Below are positions 1 to 8,921 of a stretch of 64,000 bases of DNA, in pieces. The translations under genes were made by a program, and so were the position numbers. The stretch lies in contig NZ_QGOL01000011.1 of NCBI RefSeq assembly GCF_003259255.1, forward strand, positions 186,001 to 250,000, read 5' to 3'. Source of the stretch: Algoriphagus litoralis (GTDB taxonomy: Bacteria > Bacteroidota > Bacteroidia > Cytophagales > Cyclobacteriaceae). The number at the start of each line of letters is the position of its first letter. Within the stretch, counting starts at the first letter, position 1. The notes beneath the pieces are model-generated. The model did not search any database, was not told where the DNA came from, and saw nothing but the letters and a program-made list of their open reading frames with translations.

Positions 1-1779
1 GTCGTGACCTGGAGTAATTCTGCGTCGCTCACCGGTTTTTTTGTTGATTCGGGCATAGTTTCCAAACTGGGATCCGGTGTAGACGATATCGTTGTCACGA
101 GTGTCAACCGCCACGACCATGCCATCTCCTCCGAAAAGTGGTTCCCATGGATCTTCTGGTTTGTTGGTCGATTTACCATACCAAACACCGTTGTCCTGCA
201 TACCACCATAGATGGTGTAAGGAGTGGCCTGATCTACCATCACAGAGTAGAACTGTGAGATTGGCATCTGGGTATTCATGTGATCCCAACGAGCTCCTCC
301 GCCATAGCTACGGTATAGTCCGCCGTCGTTTCCGAGAAGAATGTGCTTGCTGTCTTTTGGGTCGATCCACATGGCCTGATGATCTGAGTGAGGATCGCCA
401 ATAGAATCTGTGCGGCTGAAGTTCTTTCCTCCATCTCTGGAAACCAAAAGTGGTACGCCGAGGACAAAAATTTCATTTTCATCGGAAGTACTCACCCGGA
501 TCTCTCCGAAATAATAGCCATAGGTATTGTAAAGCTGTCGGATATCAGATTCTGAAACCAATTTCCAGCTTTTGCCCGCATCTTCAGATCGATAGACTTC
601 TGCACCTTTGATCGGCTGACCAAACATCGCCGCATTGGCATCTACCGCACCACCGTTGTAGTTGGCAATTTGGGTAGTTGTGATTTTACCAGTCTTGAGG
701 AGACGCTTGATCTCGGAAGGAGTGTATTTGGTAGAAAACTGACTTCTTCTGGCCAATGATTCCAGCTTTTTATCCTCTAGGGCTAATGCTTGGTCCAGCG
801 TCATATCTTTGAAATCTTCCAAGCTCAATGGGTTTTCTTCCTGCTGTTGGTTCCCCCTTCGTCGAGGTTCCGGTGCAGGTTTATCAGATTTTCCCTGATT
901 ATCCAGGAGTGCATATACCACGTTAGGGTTAGAAAGACTAAAATCGAAGCCGATTCGTCCTACAAACTCATCCTGTGGAAAACCATCCACTGCTTTTTTC
1001 CAGGTATTTCCTCCATCTTCTGATCTCCAGATCGCAGAACCTTTGCCGTTTCCGATGAAATCATGCGCCTGACGGAATCTTTCCCAGCTGGCAGCCAGCA
1101 ATACGTCCGGATTTGAAGGATGAATCTGAATATCGATGATGCCGGTATTGTCGTCGATGTAGAGGGTTTTCTTCCAAGTCTTCCCTCCATCGGTAGTTTT
1201 GTAAAGACCTCTTTCTTTGTTTTTGGAATAAAGTCCTCCCATCGAACCCACCCATACGATATCCGGATTGGTCGGGTGAATGATAATCTGTCCGATGTGC
1301 TGCGAATGGACTAAGCCGATATGTTCCCAAGTTTTGCCTCCGTCCGTGGTCTTGTGGATTCCGTTGCCTGCGTAGGTAGACCGGCTGGAGTTGTCCTCGC
1401 CAGTACCTACCCAAAGGATGTTGTTATCAGAGGGGGCTAGTGCCATTGCACCTATGCCTAAAGCTCCCTGATGGTCAAAAATCGGGGTGAAGGATTGTCC
1501 GTTATCTTCTGTTTTCCAGATTCCCCCAGAAGCTGCCGCGACGTAAAAAGTGTTTCTGTTGGCAGCCACTTCGATGTCCACGATTCGGCCTGACATATTG
1601 GTTGGGCCTACGTTTCGGGCTTTGAAGTCTTTGAGCGGGGTGGAGGCAAGCATTGCTTTGTGCTTGTCCAATGATTCCTGAAGTGCTTTTTCCGTGGTGG
1701 GTTTGATGTCCTGCGCTTGTAGCGAACCGAAAGACAGCATTCCTGCAGCCAGCAAGGTAAGGGAAGTAGATTTTTGCAT
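1..1779 (-). CDS. BNR/sortilin-like beta-propeller exoprotein (3' partial)
   Basis: The frame is open from an ATG at 1779 to the left edge, giving 593 codons without a stop, so the C-terminus lies outside the window. It starts with a signal peptide ending LQAQ|D. The body carries repeated Asp-box/BNR-type turns (GGKTW at several places, 'WKTEDNGQSF', 'YRSEDAGKSW') and 'NVGPTNMSGRI' near residue 57. This is the pattern of the VPS10/sortilin-like 'glycosyl hydrolase' propellers common in Bacteroidota. These are secreted or periplasmic and usually about 1000 residues, so roughly half is seen. The substrate is unknown and glycosidase activity should not be assumed. The missing C-terminus may hold a sorting domain. 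Confidence 0.8.
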   Translation of the reverse strand, partial: MQKSTSLTLLAAGMLSFGSLQAQDIKPTTEKALQESLDKHKAMLASTPLKDFKARNVGPTNMSGRIVDIEVAANRNTFYVAAASGGIWKTEDNGQSFTPIFDHQGALGIGAMALAPSDNNILWVGTGEDNSSRSTYAGNGIHKTTDGGKTWEHIGLVHSQHIGQIIIHPTNPDIVWVGSMGGLYSKNKERGLYKTTDGGKTWKKTLYIDDNTGIIDIQIHPSNPDVLLAASWERFRQAHDFIGNGKGSAIWRSEDGGNTWKKAVDGFPQDEFVGRIGFDFSLSNPNVVYALLDNQGKSDKPAPEPRRRGNQQQEENPLSLEDFKDMTLDQALALEDKKLESLARRSQFSTKYTPSEIKRLLKTGKITTTQIANYNGGAVDANAAMFGQPIKGAEVYRSEDAGKSWKLVSESDIRQLYNTYGYYFGEIRVSTSDENEIFVLGVPLLVSRDGGKNFSRTDSIGDPHSDHQAMWIDPKDSKHILLGNDGGLYRSYGGGARWDHMNTQMPISQFYSVMVDQATPYTIYGGMQDNGVWYGKSTNKPEDPWEPLFGGDGMVVAVDTRDNDIVYTGSQFGNYARINKKTGERRRITPGHD

Positions 1780-1872
1780 GTGGTTTTCTTTGATCAGGAG
1801 GGAATATAAGCAAAGGAGATCAAAGTCTTGACACAGCGCTTTTGGACGGGAAAAGGTCTTTTTGAGTGGTGA

Positions 1873-3039
1873 TTATTTGGAGACTAAGCGGGTTTTATAG
1901 ATGACCGAATAATCGTTTTCAATCAATTCAAAATTCGGTGAAAACCAGATTTCGTCTTTGGAAACTACATGGTTAATATTGCCTAAATATCCCGGTTTGG
2001 AGATAATCTGACTGAGTTCTTTTCCATCAAATAAGACTAGTCCCCCTTGGTTGATTGCTTCTGCATTTTTAAACATTAAATCAAAATCACCCTTAGCCTC
2101 ATCAATGACTTTTTTGGCTTCCTCATCGGTCAGGCCGGATAAATAGTTTATCAATAGGGCATTTTCTTCAATTGCGGTAACCCGATTTATACTTCCGAGA
2201 AAAAAATCCCGAGCGTTGATCACTTCATTATCAGCTTCGGTATCCATATTTCTTTCTTCGAAATGAGGAAATGCCAACGAATTGATTTTTGCAGGGGAGT
2301 CGAGATTTGATACATGATAGACATAAAGCTTGGGTTCATTTCTGTAAGCCAAATAAAGGCTGTCTCCTGAGATGGTGAAGTTTACGTAATAATCGAAAAC
2401 GACATGGGCTTCGGTTTCGCTGCTGTATTTGGATTCCCTTGGAAATGGGATGACCGATTCATAATTCCCGGAGACCAAATCAAGCATTTCCAATCGCTTT
2501 GAGTTTTTTTGAAATTCTATCCCTGGTTCTTTGAAGTCCGCATACCTTCCGGGCATCTGGACATACACCTTTCCCTGATGTAGGGCATGGGCTGTATTAC
2601 TTGGAGATACTAGTCTGGATATTCCTTTAAACTCCGGCAGGTAAGATTTTTTCAGCTCACCATCCAACGAATAAATGTATATCCCGCGACTGGATGGGAT
2701 AAGGAAGCTTTCATTATCAAGGAATTCACCCACGCCGGTTCGGTTTCCCTGAATCATTTCCGGTCCTTCTCCTGTGCGCTTGTATTGAAATTTAATATCT
2801 CCTGAAGGGTCGGTTATAAAAATCGAATCGGTATTTTGATCAATAAGCAGAAAATGATTTCCATCAGGACTGATATCCATCAAGATCAAATTCCCGAGAT
2901 AATCCACCACTAGAGAATCATAGATTTCGAATTCGAGGTTCTGCTTGGATAGCGGTTTTTCGATAGGGACTTCCTCTTTGGAATTGCAGGCAAAAGCCAG
3001 AATGAAGACAAGAATTGAAAGTAAGTTAGGAGTCTTCAT
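1873..3039 (-). CDS. six-bladed beta-propeller lipoprotein (second of a pair)
   Basis: 388 residues. The N-terminus is a lipoprotein signal with lipobox LAFAC (Cys18). The rest resembles the 6-bladed propeller lipoproteins of Bacteroidota (NHL/TolB-like fold): 'GNLILMDISPDGNHFLLID', 'GDIKFQYKRTGEGPEM' and 'FLIPSSRGIYIYSLDGELKKSY' are blade-like repeats. Its ATG overlaps the stop of the upstream gene (3036-3039, ATGA), so the two are probably translationally coupled and arose by tandem duplication. It is expected on the periplasmic face of the inner membrane or in the outer membrane. The ligand or partner is not known. Confidence 0.75.
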   Translation of the reverse strand: MKTPNLLSILVFILAFACNSKEEVPIEKPLSKQNLEFEIYDSLVVDYLGNLILMDISPDGNHFLLIDQNTDSIFITDPSGDIKFQYKRTGEGPEMIQGNRTGVGEFLDNESFLIPSSRGIYIYSLDGELKKSYLPEFKGISRLVSPSNTAHALHQGKVYVQMPGRYADFKEPGIEFQKNSKRLEMLDLVSGNYESVIPFPRESKYSSETEAHVVFDYYVNFTISGDSLYLAYRNEPKLYVYHVSNLDSPAKINSLAFPHFEERNMDTEADNEVINARDFFLGSINRVTAIEENALLINYLSGLTDEEAKKVIDEAKGDFDLMFKNAEAINQGGLVLFDGKELSQIISKPGYLGNINHVVSKDEIWFSPNFELIENDYSVIYKTRLVSK

Positions 3040-4169
3040 TTTTGTACAAGTCTAAGTTTATAAAAAGTCAAATATTCTTGCTCTTCTCCTATAAAGTCAT
3101 CGTTTCGGAGGGCATAGAAGGGTTTGTCCGTAGATTCGATATTTAAAATAAAATCAATTTTTGATGGGATTACCATTTCATTTGACCATTTACCTTGAGC
3201 AAAAGAATAAACTTTAAGATAGTTTTTATTGAATTCAGGGTATCTGTAAAAGTTTTCACGCTCCTTTAATTCGTTTCGGATAAAAGTCTCACTGTCAATT
3301 CCGCCTTTATAAGTCAAGATGAGGTTTTTTGGATCTGAATAAATTCCCATAATTGTTGCCTCAGACATAGTCATCATCTGTTCATAAGTAACCGGTGATT
3401 TCTGCCCGGGATAGAGTTTAAAATCAGTGGGATTAAAACTGAAGCTTCTGACCCAGTTCCCATCAGGAAGGGTATAAACGTGAACAAGTTCCTCATTCGA
3501 AAAAGTGAGGTAAAGTGAATCAGATTCGATAGTAAACTGAATATAGGGCCGATTGAAAAACTCATCCGTGCTAAACTTTGAAGTGGATGGGGTATTTACC
3601 AATGGAATGGAAGTTTGAGTGCTGAGATCAAATAGTTCAAGCAGGGGATATTCCTGATAAAAGTTATCAATGTAAGGACTAATGCCATCTCGCCCCGGGT
3701 ACCAGAGCAGGAGTTTGTTATTCCATTTACTCAAGTTTCGGGCATTCCTCAATCCTCCTCTTGCCTCTCCGGCAAATGGCATTTTCAACGTTTCTATCAG
3801 ATTGAGATTTGGATCAAAATGGTAGATATTATTGAATGAAGTAGAGGCAAATATTTCTCCATTCTCTTCTATTACAATTCCTTCGAACCAATCCACTTTT
3901 CCGGGTCCATCCTTTGGAAAAACCTTATTGACCAATAATTTCCCAGTCGAGTCAAATTGTAAAACCGCCTGAGTGGTAATATCTTTGACAATGCCTTTTC
4001 CATTTTCGAAGGTTCCCATCCAAATCTCTCCCATAAAATCCACCTGTATCGAATCCTCGATCACCAGTTCCCATTCGTTGGAATCATCGGAACTTGTCTC
4101 ATTACTCGATCCACATCCCCAAACAAAAAATGCGGCAATCAAAACCGCACCTGTTAAAAGTTTTCCCAT
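3036..4169 (-). CDS. six-bladed beta-propeller lipoprotein (first of a pair)
   Basis: 377 residues with lipobox VWGC (Cys19). It shares layout with its downstream neighbour: an N-terminal 'EDSIQVDFMG' segment, a 'GPGKVDWFEGIVIEENGEIFAS' blade, a 'SDSLYLTFSNEELVHVYTL' segment that parallels 'GDSLYLAYRNEPKLYVYHV' of the other protein, and a C-terminal 'YKLRLVQK' matching 'YKTRLVSK'. These parallels mark the two as paralogues. It is probably a surface or periplasmic sensor/binding lipoprotein. No catalytic residues are recognised. Confidence 0.72.
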   Translation of the reverse strand: MGKLLTGAVLIAAFFVWGCGSSNETSSDDSNEWELVIEDSIQVDFMGEIWMGTFENGKGIVKDITTQAVLQFDSTGKLLVNKVFPKDGPGKVDWFEGIVIEENGEIFASTSFNNIYHFDPNLNLIETLKMPFAGEARGGLRNARNLSKWNNKLLLWYPGRDGISPYIDNFYQEYPLLELFDLSTQTSIPLVNTPSTSKFSTDEFFNRPYIQFTIESDSLYLTFSNEELVHVYTLPDGNWVRSFSFNPTDFKLYPGQKSPVTYEQMMTMSEATIMGIYSDPKNLILTYKGGIDSETFIRNELKERENFYRYPEFNKNYLKVYSFAQGKWSNEMVIPSKIDFILNIESTDKPFYALRNDDFIGEEQEYLTFYKLRLVQK

Positions 4170-4230
4170 GGCTTGATTTTTACCTTAAGAAAGTAAATCA
4201 GGCCTTTAGATTCAAGAAATTGACTAAGAA

Positions 4231-5310
4231 TTATTTCATCTCGGAATTTTGCTGCATCTGCTGCTCGAGTAGAAATTGCTGCTGAAGGAGTCCGTTAAGC
4301 GTAGTGACGTAATTTTTCCCTTTGTTTAGGCCAAACTCAGTATAAGCTCTTCCAGCCCACTCTTTTGCCAAGTCAAGCGAGCCCAATACCTCATATCCTA
4401 CCGCAATATTGTAGGCTAGCATTCCTCCGCTTTTGTCATCTACTCCCGGTAGTGCTGCTTGCCAAGTGGCAATGGCTTGCTCCCATTGATCCACCTCGGC
4501 CAGTCTTGCTCCTGTAACTACTGCGGGATCAGTTTTGGATTTGGGGAAGAAGCCCCGATTGATCTCTGCATACATCGGAGCAATTTTGGTGGCATAGCCT
4601 GCGCCTGCCATTTCACCTACTGCCCTAGCTGCATCAGCTTTGGGAATTAAGAGCAGCATAGCCTGAGCTTTGGTTTCGGCTTCTGCTGTCCAGATGTTCC
4701 GCTTCTCAAACCGCTGCTGATCGATGATATTGCGGTCTTTGGGGTCATAGAGTCTAAATCCCGCGCTCACTGTAGCCAATCCTTCTAGGTAATAGCCTTG
4801 AACTTCAATCTGACGGGTATTTTTCCCTTCAGTAATGGTCTTTTTGATCAATCGTTTCTGATCGGTGATGATGAAGTCCGAACTGAAATTCTCCAGAGTC
4901 AGTACAGCATCCGCTTGGTAGCGATTAGCAAGTTGCTCCACGGTATACCAATCCATTGGATTAGGGAACATCTGGCCAAATATCCCACCGGGAAGCCGTT
5001 CGGTGGACCGGACGATTTGAAATCGAGGAGAGCTGTTGAGGGTCATTTGAAGGGAGGAGAGTGTGGCTTGTACCGCATTTCGCACTTCAAAGGGGAGTTC
5101 CCCTGTGATGATGCCACCAATCACCGCAAGACCCTCACTTTGTGGCTTGGTCCGATCTACCAATACAATCCGCTGGACATGTGCTGGCACGGTGACCGGG
5201 GCGGGTACCAGTCTAGTCATGGAGACATTTTTGGAGCAGGATCCAAAGACTAATGCAAGTGCAAATAAAATTGGAAGAGATGCTTTTCGGCATGAAAAAT
5301 AAGCCTTCAT
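4231..5310 (-). CDS. DUF6340-like lipoprotein with TPR-like C-terminus
   Basis: I chose the ATG at 5310 (359 residues). A longer frame starting at 5382 would run through the terminator hairpin of the upstream operon, and it would put 24 residues before an obvious lipoprotein signal (lipobox VFGSC). The N-terminal 'VPAPVTVPAHVQRIVLVDRT' and 'RNAVQATLSSLQMTLNSSPRF' resemble the Bacteroidota DUF6340 family as I remember it. The C-terminal part ('LAEVDQWEQAIATWQAAL', 'MLAYNIAVGYEVLGSLDLAKEWAGRAY') looks like two TPR helical pairs. The function is unknown; it is probably outer-membrane attached. Confidence 0.6.
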   Translation of the reverse strand: MKAYFSCRKASLPILFALALVFGSCSKNVSMTRLVPAPVTVPAHVQRIVLVDRTKPQSEGLAVIGGIITGELPFEVRNAVQATLSSLQMTLNSSPRFQIVRSTERLPGGIFGQMFPNPMDWYTVEQLANRYQADAVLTLENFSSDFIITDQKRLIKKTITEGKNTRQIEVQGYYLEGLATVSAGFRLYDPKDRNIIDQQRFEKRNIWTAEAETKAQAMLLLIPKADAARAVGEMAGAGYATKIAPMYAEINRGFFPKSKTDPAVVTGARLAEVDQWEQAIATWQAALPGVDDKSGGMLAYNIAVGYEVLGSLDLAKEWAGRAYTEFGLNKGKNYVTTLNGLLQQQFLLEQQMQQNSEMK

Positions 5311-5344
5311 ATGCTGGATAGAATTAATGGCCGAAGATACTAGA

Positions 5345-5382
5345 AATGAAAAAATCCACGGCGTTTTGGCTGTGGATTTCAA
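5345..5382 (-). terminator. rho-independent terminator of the GMC oxidoreductase operon
   Basis: Read on the minus strand, a stem of 8 bp (AAATCCAC at 5379-5372 pairing with GTGGATTT at 5359-5352) closes a 12-base loop and is followed by a short T-rich tail. It lies 19 bases after the stop at 5401 and before the DUF6340-like gene. Confidence 0.6.
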
Positions 5383-5400
5383 TCTTTCTTTTTTTAGTTG

Positions 5401-6105
5401 TTATCCGATTAAGTTTCCTTCTTCATCCCATACTGCTACTGTGCCCCGATCCTCAGGTTTGAGGTACAAAGCCTGATACTTTTCTGGATTAGAAAGGCCA
5501 TGCTTGTCCAGCACATTTTGGGGCACACCGTCCCAAACATTGGGTTGGTTGCCTTTGTAGCCCATGTATTTCCAACCTGCTTCAGTGGAAAAATATCCTG
5601 AACAAGTGAGGTTTCTAAGCATGTTGAACCAACGTACCCCGCCTTCGTATTCTGGTTTCGCCTTCTGTGGCCAAGCTACTTCTTCTACGATTTCGATGAC
5701 TTGATCTTTGGAGAGCTCATTGAAGTTCTTGCCAAATCGCTCATCCGCTTCAAAGTCCAGCCACATCAACCCACCGCGCATTGGGGTTTGGTAATTAGGC
5801 TGATCCCGCATCATGAAGTCAATAAAGTCAGTCACTTTAAGTTCGGTGGCAGAAGGGGACTCAGAATCTGCCGGCATGATAATATCGGTCAGTGTGTCGA
5901 GTTTTTTTCGCTCCTCTGCAGTGAAAAAAGTCCCTTCCATTAATTTCGCATCCCGGAGTTTTTCCTCTTCAGTTCTGCCTCCCGGAGTTCCTCCAGTGAA
6001 TACTTGACCTTGGACAGCTACTTCTTCAGGTTCGCAACCTGTCAACAACAAGCCTGCACCTACAGAGCCTGTAAAGAGTAGTTTTAGATTTTCTCTTCTA
6101 TTCAT
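5401..6105 (-). CDS. gluconate 2-dehydrogenase subunit 3 family protein
   Basis: 234 residues. The N-terminus combines a twin-arginine motif (NRRENLKLL) with a lipobox-like LLTGC, so it is probably exported folded by Tat and then lipidated. The body has the small all-helical architecture of gluconate 2-dehydrogenase subunit 3 (PF13618-type): 'LTDIIMPADSESPSA', 'VTDFIDFMM', 'GGLMWLDFEADERFG', and 'SGYFSTEAGWKYMGYKGNQP' near the end. It starts 3 bases after the stop of the GMC gene. In such pairs the small subunit is thought to help export and membrane attachment of the flavoprotein. The sugar or alcohol substrate cannot be read from sequence. Confidence 0.85.
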   Translation of the reverse strand: MNRRENLKLLFTGSVGAGLLLTGCEPEEVAVQGQVFTGGTPGGRTEEEKLRDAKLMEGTFFTAEERKKLDTLTDIIMPADSESPSATELKVTDFIDFMMRDQPNYQTPMRGGLMWLDFEADERFGKNFNELSKDQVIEIVEEVAWPQKAKPEYEGGVRWFNMLRNLTCSGYFSTEAGWKYMGYKGNQPNVWDGVPQNVLDKHGLSNPEKYQALYLKPEDRGTVAVWDEEGNLIG

Positions 6106-6108
6106 GGC

Positions 6109-7851
6109 TTAGATGTTTTTTTGTTTCAATTGGTCAACGATGTATTCAGAAGTTCTCCAAGAAAGGGCCAAAATGGTCCAGGTTGGGTTTTTATCTGCCT
6201 GCGAAACAAATGGTCCTGCATCCACTACGAAAAGGTTGTCGCAATCGTGAGCCTGGCAGTTGGAATTGACCACGGAAGATTTCGGATCGTTGCCCATTCG
6301 GGTAGTTCCCACTTCGTGGATGATTCGGCCAGGCGCAGCCAATCCATACAGCGTATCTGCTCCCGGCTTTGTTCCTAAGAGCGTAGCGCCGGCGTTGGTC
6401 AGGATCTCTTCAAATGTGTCCTGCATGTGTTTGGCCTGTTTGATTTCCTGATCGGTCCACTGGTAGTGGAATTTCAGGACCGGAATTCCATACTTGTCGA
6501 CCACATTCGGATCGATTTCGCAGTAGTTTTCGTAGCGGGGGATGCTTTCTCCACGACCAGACATCCCCAGCGTGGATCCATAGATTTTTCGGATGTCTTT
6601 TTTAAGTCCTTCGCCGTATCCACCGTTTGGACTCGGATTTCCAAATTCATCCTTGATGTATTGGCGCATGCTGTCCATGCTGTTACCAGTTCCATAGGCA
6701 GGCTGTCCCATGCCACCCCAGTATTCGATGTGGTAACCTCGGGCAAAATCCAGTTTCTTATTGTCTAGCCACCACGGGGTATACATGTGCATACCTCCGA
6801 CACCGTCTTCATTGTATCGCTCCCGGTCAATCATGTCTGGCATGATCCCCATTCGATCCGCTCCTGTGGAATCGTGAAGGTATCTTCCCAACACGCCAGA
6901 ATCTCCACCGATCCCGTTAGGATGGGATTTAGATTTGGAATTCATCATGATGCGGGAGGACTCACAGGCTGATGCCCCCAGTACTACAACTCTTGACTTG
7001 AGTTTGTACTCTTTCATATCCACTTTGCTGACAAAGGAAACACCAGTGGCTTTGCCGCTGTCATCAGTAGTCACTTTTCGTACCATTGAGTGCGTGTAGA
7101 GGTCCACTTTGCCTTTTTTCATAGCGGGATGAACCAAGCATGTACCTGCTGAAAAATCGGCATAAACTTGACATGCTCTATTACACTGCGCACAGAAAAA
7201 GCATACGCCTCGCTCGTTATTGATCGGGCGAGTCAACATGGACAATCGTGATGGAATCATTGGGATTGCCGCTTTGTCGGCTCCTTTTTTCAGGAAAAGT
7301 TCGTGGAGTCTGGGTTTGGGAGGCGGAAGGAAAAATCCGTCAGGCTCATTGTAGATGCCCTCTTTTGTCCCGAAAACCCCGATGAGTTTGTCGACTTTAT
7401 CATAATACGGCTTCAGCTCATCATAGCCGATCGGCCAGTCATGGCCCATACCGTCTATACTAGCCCGCTTGAAGTCATTTGGTCCGAATCTTAGGGAAAT
7501 TCTACCCCAGTGATTTGTCCGACCACCGACCATTCTTGATCTAAACCAATCAAACTTGGTCCCCTCCCCACGAGTGTAGGGTTCGCCTTCGATATCCCAG
7601 CCACCTATGGCCTGATCGAAGTCTCCAAATGGCCTGATTCGCGTACCAGCGCCTCTTCTAATGGATTCCCAGGGCGGTCTGAGTTGGGTTCGATCTTCAT
7701 CCTTAGCCGGATCAAAATCCCCACCTGCCTCTACCACTGCTACCGAAAGTCCAGCTTCGGAAAGAATCTTGGAGGCCATTCCTCCTCCTGCTCCTGAGCC
7801 TACAATAATGACGTCGTAGGCCTCACCGGATTGTTTGATTTGAAAACTCAT
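6109..7851 (-). CDS. GMC-family FAD-dependent oxidoreductase
   Basis: 580 residues from the ATG at 7851; a TTG two codons upstream is less likely. The FAD dinucleotide site is GSGAGGG at residues 18-24. 'GGRTNHWGRISLRF' at 109-122 and the C-terminal 'NPTWTILALSWRTSEYI' are GMC-family hallmarks, as is 'VGTTRMGNDP'. It oxidises a sugar, sugar acid or alcohol, and probably passes electrons to a quinone or cytochrome. It has no signal peptide of its own, which fits piggy-back Tat export with its subunit-3 partner 3 bases downstream. Residues 217-227 hold a CX2CX2CX3C cluster, discussed in the findings. Confidence 0.88.
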   Translation of the reverse strand: MSFQIKQSGEAYDVIIVGSGAGGGMASKILSEAGLSVAVVEAGGDFDPAKDEDRTQLRPPWESIRRGAGTRIRPFGDFDQAIGGWDIEGEPYTRGEGTKFDWFRSRMVGGRTNHWGRISLRFGPNDFKRASIDGMGHDWPIGYDELKPYYDKVDKLIGVFGTKEGIYNEPDGFFLPPPKPRLHELFLKKGADKAAIPMIPSRLSMLTRPINNERGVCFFCAQCNRACQVYADFSAGTCLVHPAMKKGKVDLYTHSMVRKVTTDDSGKATGVSFVSKVDMKEYKLKSRVVVLGASACESSRIMMNSKSKSHPNGIGGDSGVLGRYLHDSTGADRMGIMPDMIDRERYNEDGVGGMHMYTPWWLDNKKLDFARGYHIEYWGGMGQPAYGTGNSMDSMRQYIKDEFGNPSPNGGYGEGLKKDIRKIYGSTLGMSGRGESIPRYENYCEIDPNVVDKYGIPVLKFHYQWTDQEIKQAKHMQDTFEEILTNAGATLLGTKPGADTLYGLAAPGRIIHEVGTTRMGNDPKSSVVNSNCQAHDCDNLFVVDAGPFVSQADKNPTWTILALSWRTSEYIVDQLKQKNI

Positions 7852-7991
7852 TTTCAAAAATTTTTAATGAAGTCGAAAATATAGCGCAAAAATTTTAAGG
7901 ATGGAAATGGTTTTTTTTCAAGTGAATCAACTTAGAAAAACCTTGTTAAACTAAAATGATATTGCTTTTGGACCAATTAGATGTAAATCGG

Positions 7992-8675
7992 TTACAGTGA
8001 TTTTTCTAGGTATGGCCAAATTGTTTCAAATACAATCTGATGTCCTTCTTCTGTAGGGTGAATTCCATCAGGAAGATTGAGTTCTGGTATCCCACCAACA
8101 TTTTCCAGCAGAAATGGAATCAAAGTGACATCCTTTTCTGCAGCTACTTCAGGATAGATCGATTTGAATTCCTCCGTGTATTCTTGCCCCATATTTGGTG
8201 GGATTTGCATGCCGGCGAGGATAATTTTGGTCTCGGGATATTTTGAGCGAACCTTGTCGATGATACCAATTAGATTTTTCTTGCTTTCGGATGGAAGGAT
8301 TCCCCTGAGTCCATCATTTCCTCCAAGTTCCAAAACAAAAATAGCTGGCTCATCTTCTAGAAACCAATCCAATCGACTCAACCCTCCAGCAGTGGTCTCT
8401 CCACTTAAGCCACCATTGATTACCCGATAATCCAATCCTAAGCTATCAATTCTCGCTTGGGTAAGTCCTGCAAAACCATCCTCAGGATCAATTCCGTAAG
8501 CTGCGGTAAGGCTGTTCCCAAAGAATAGGATCGTTTTTTTCTTGGTGCTTTCAGCAGCTGTTTCTGCTTCAGTGACTTCGGATTGCGTTTGTTCTGTGGG
8601 ATTTCCACAAGCAACCAGTAATAAAATGGGGAAAGAGAAAAGAAGAGAAAAAGGTGAAAATCGCATTGCCTTCAT
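7992..8675 (-). CDS. tesA: arylesterase / lysophospholipase, SGNH hydrolase (TesA-like)
   Basis: 227 residues: a lipoprotein signal with lipobox LVAC (Cys23), then an SGNH hydrolase domain. Block I is FFGNSLTAAYG with nucleophile Ser55 (GNS rather than the commoner GDS). Block II has 'GGLSGETTAGG', block III 'LELGGNDGLRG', and block V 'PDGIHPTEEGH' supplies Asp and His. It hydrolyses acyl or aryl esters in the periplasm. It is divergent from a YbbA/YbbP-type exporter, the same arrangement as tesA-ybbAP in Escherichia coli. A good promoter precedes it (8750-8781). Confidence 0.87.
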   Translation of the reverse strand: MKAMRFSPFSLLFSFPILLLVACGNPTEQTQSEVTEAETAAESTKKKTILFFGNSLTAAYGIDPEDGFAGLTQARIDSLGLDYRVINGGLSGETTAGGLSRLDWFLEDEPAIFVLELGGNDGLRGILPSESKKNLIGIIDKVRSKYPETKIILAGMQIPPNMGQEYTEEFKSIYPEVAAEKDVTLIPFLLENVGGIPELNLPDGIHPTEEGHQIVFETIWPYLEKSL

Positions 8676-8749
8676 TGTTAATGTTTTTTGATACTAATGG
8701 ATTTGTTGCAAAAAGGTTCGGTTCAAATCCGGAATCCTTCCGCCAATCA

Positions 8750-8781
8750 CAAAAATAGCTTTTTCTGCGTTGGTCGGTCAA
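8750..8781 (-). promoter_or_regulatory. Bacteroidota-type promoter of the esterase gene
   Basis: On the minus strand TTG (8781-8779), 21 bases, then TATTTTTG (8757-8750), a full match to the TAnnTTTG -7 element. The expected start point is about 65 bases upstream of the ATG at 8675. Confidence 0.5.
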
Positions 8782-8921
8782 ATATGCCCGTTTGTCGAGA
8801 GTACTCTAAATTGTCGAACGTTTTTTATTTTATTTACCTTACTATCCTGTGTCAAATTTTGATTGTCAACCAAGTACAGTCCAGGCCGTTTGACCTTTCA
8901 ACTCTAACCCAACGCTTTTTC

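Noticed and set aside
4798..5253. Plus-strand open frame of 151 codons
   Set aside because: It lies wholly antisense to the DUF6340-like lipoprotein gene, and its translation has no signal or known motif.
5311..5382. N-terminal extension of the DUF6340-like gene to 5382
   Set aside because: It would be translated from the stem of the upstream terminator and would place 24 residues before a normal lipoprotein signal.
7858..7991. Promoter for the GMC oxidoreductase operon
   Set aside because: TTG and TA-rich elements occur but the -7 match (TAAAATTT) is poor; not called.
8688..8921. Extension of the ABC ATPase to 8688
   Set aside because: It crosses the divergent esterase promoter and its 78 residues do not resemble ABC proteins.
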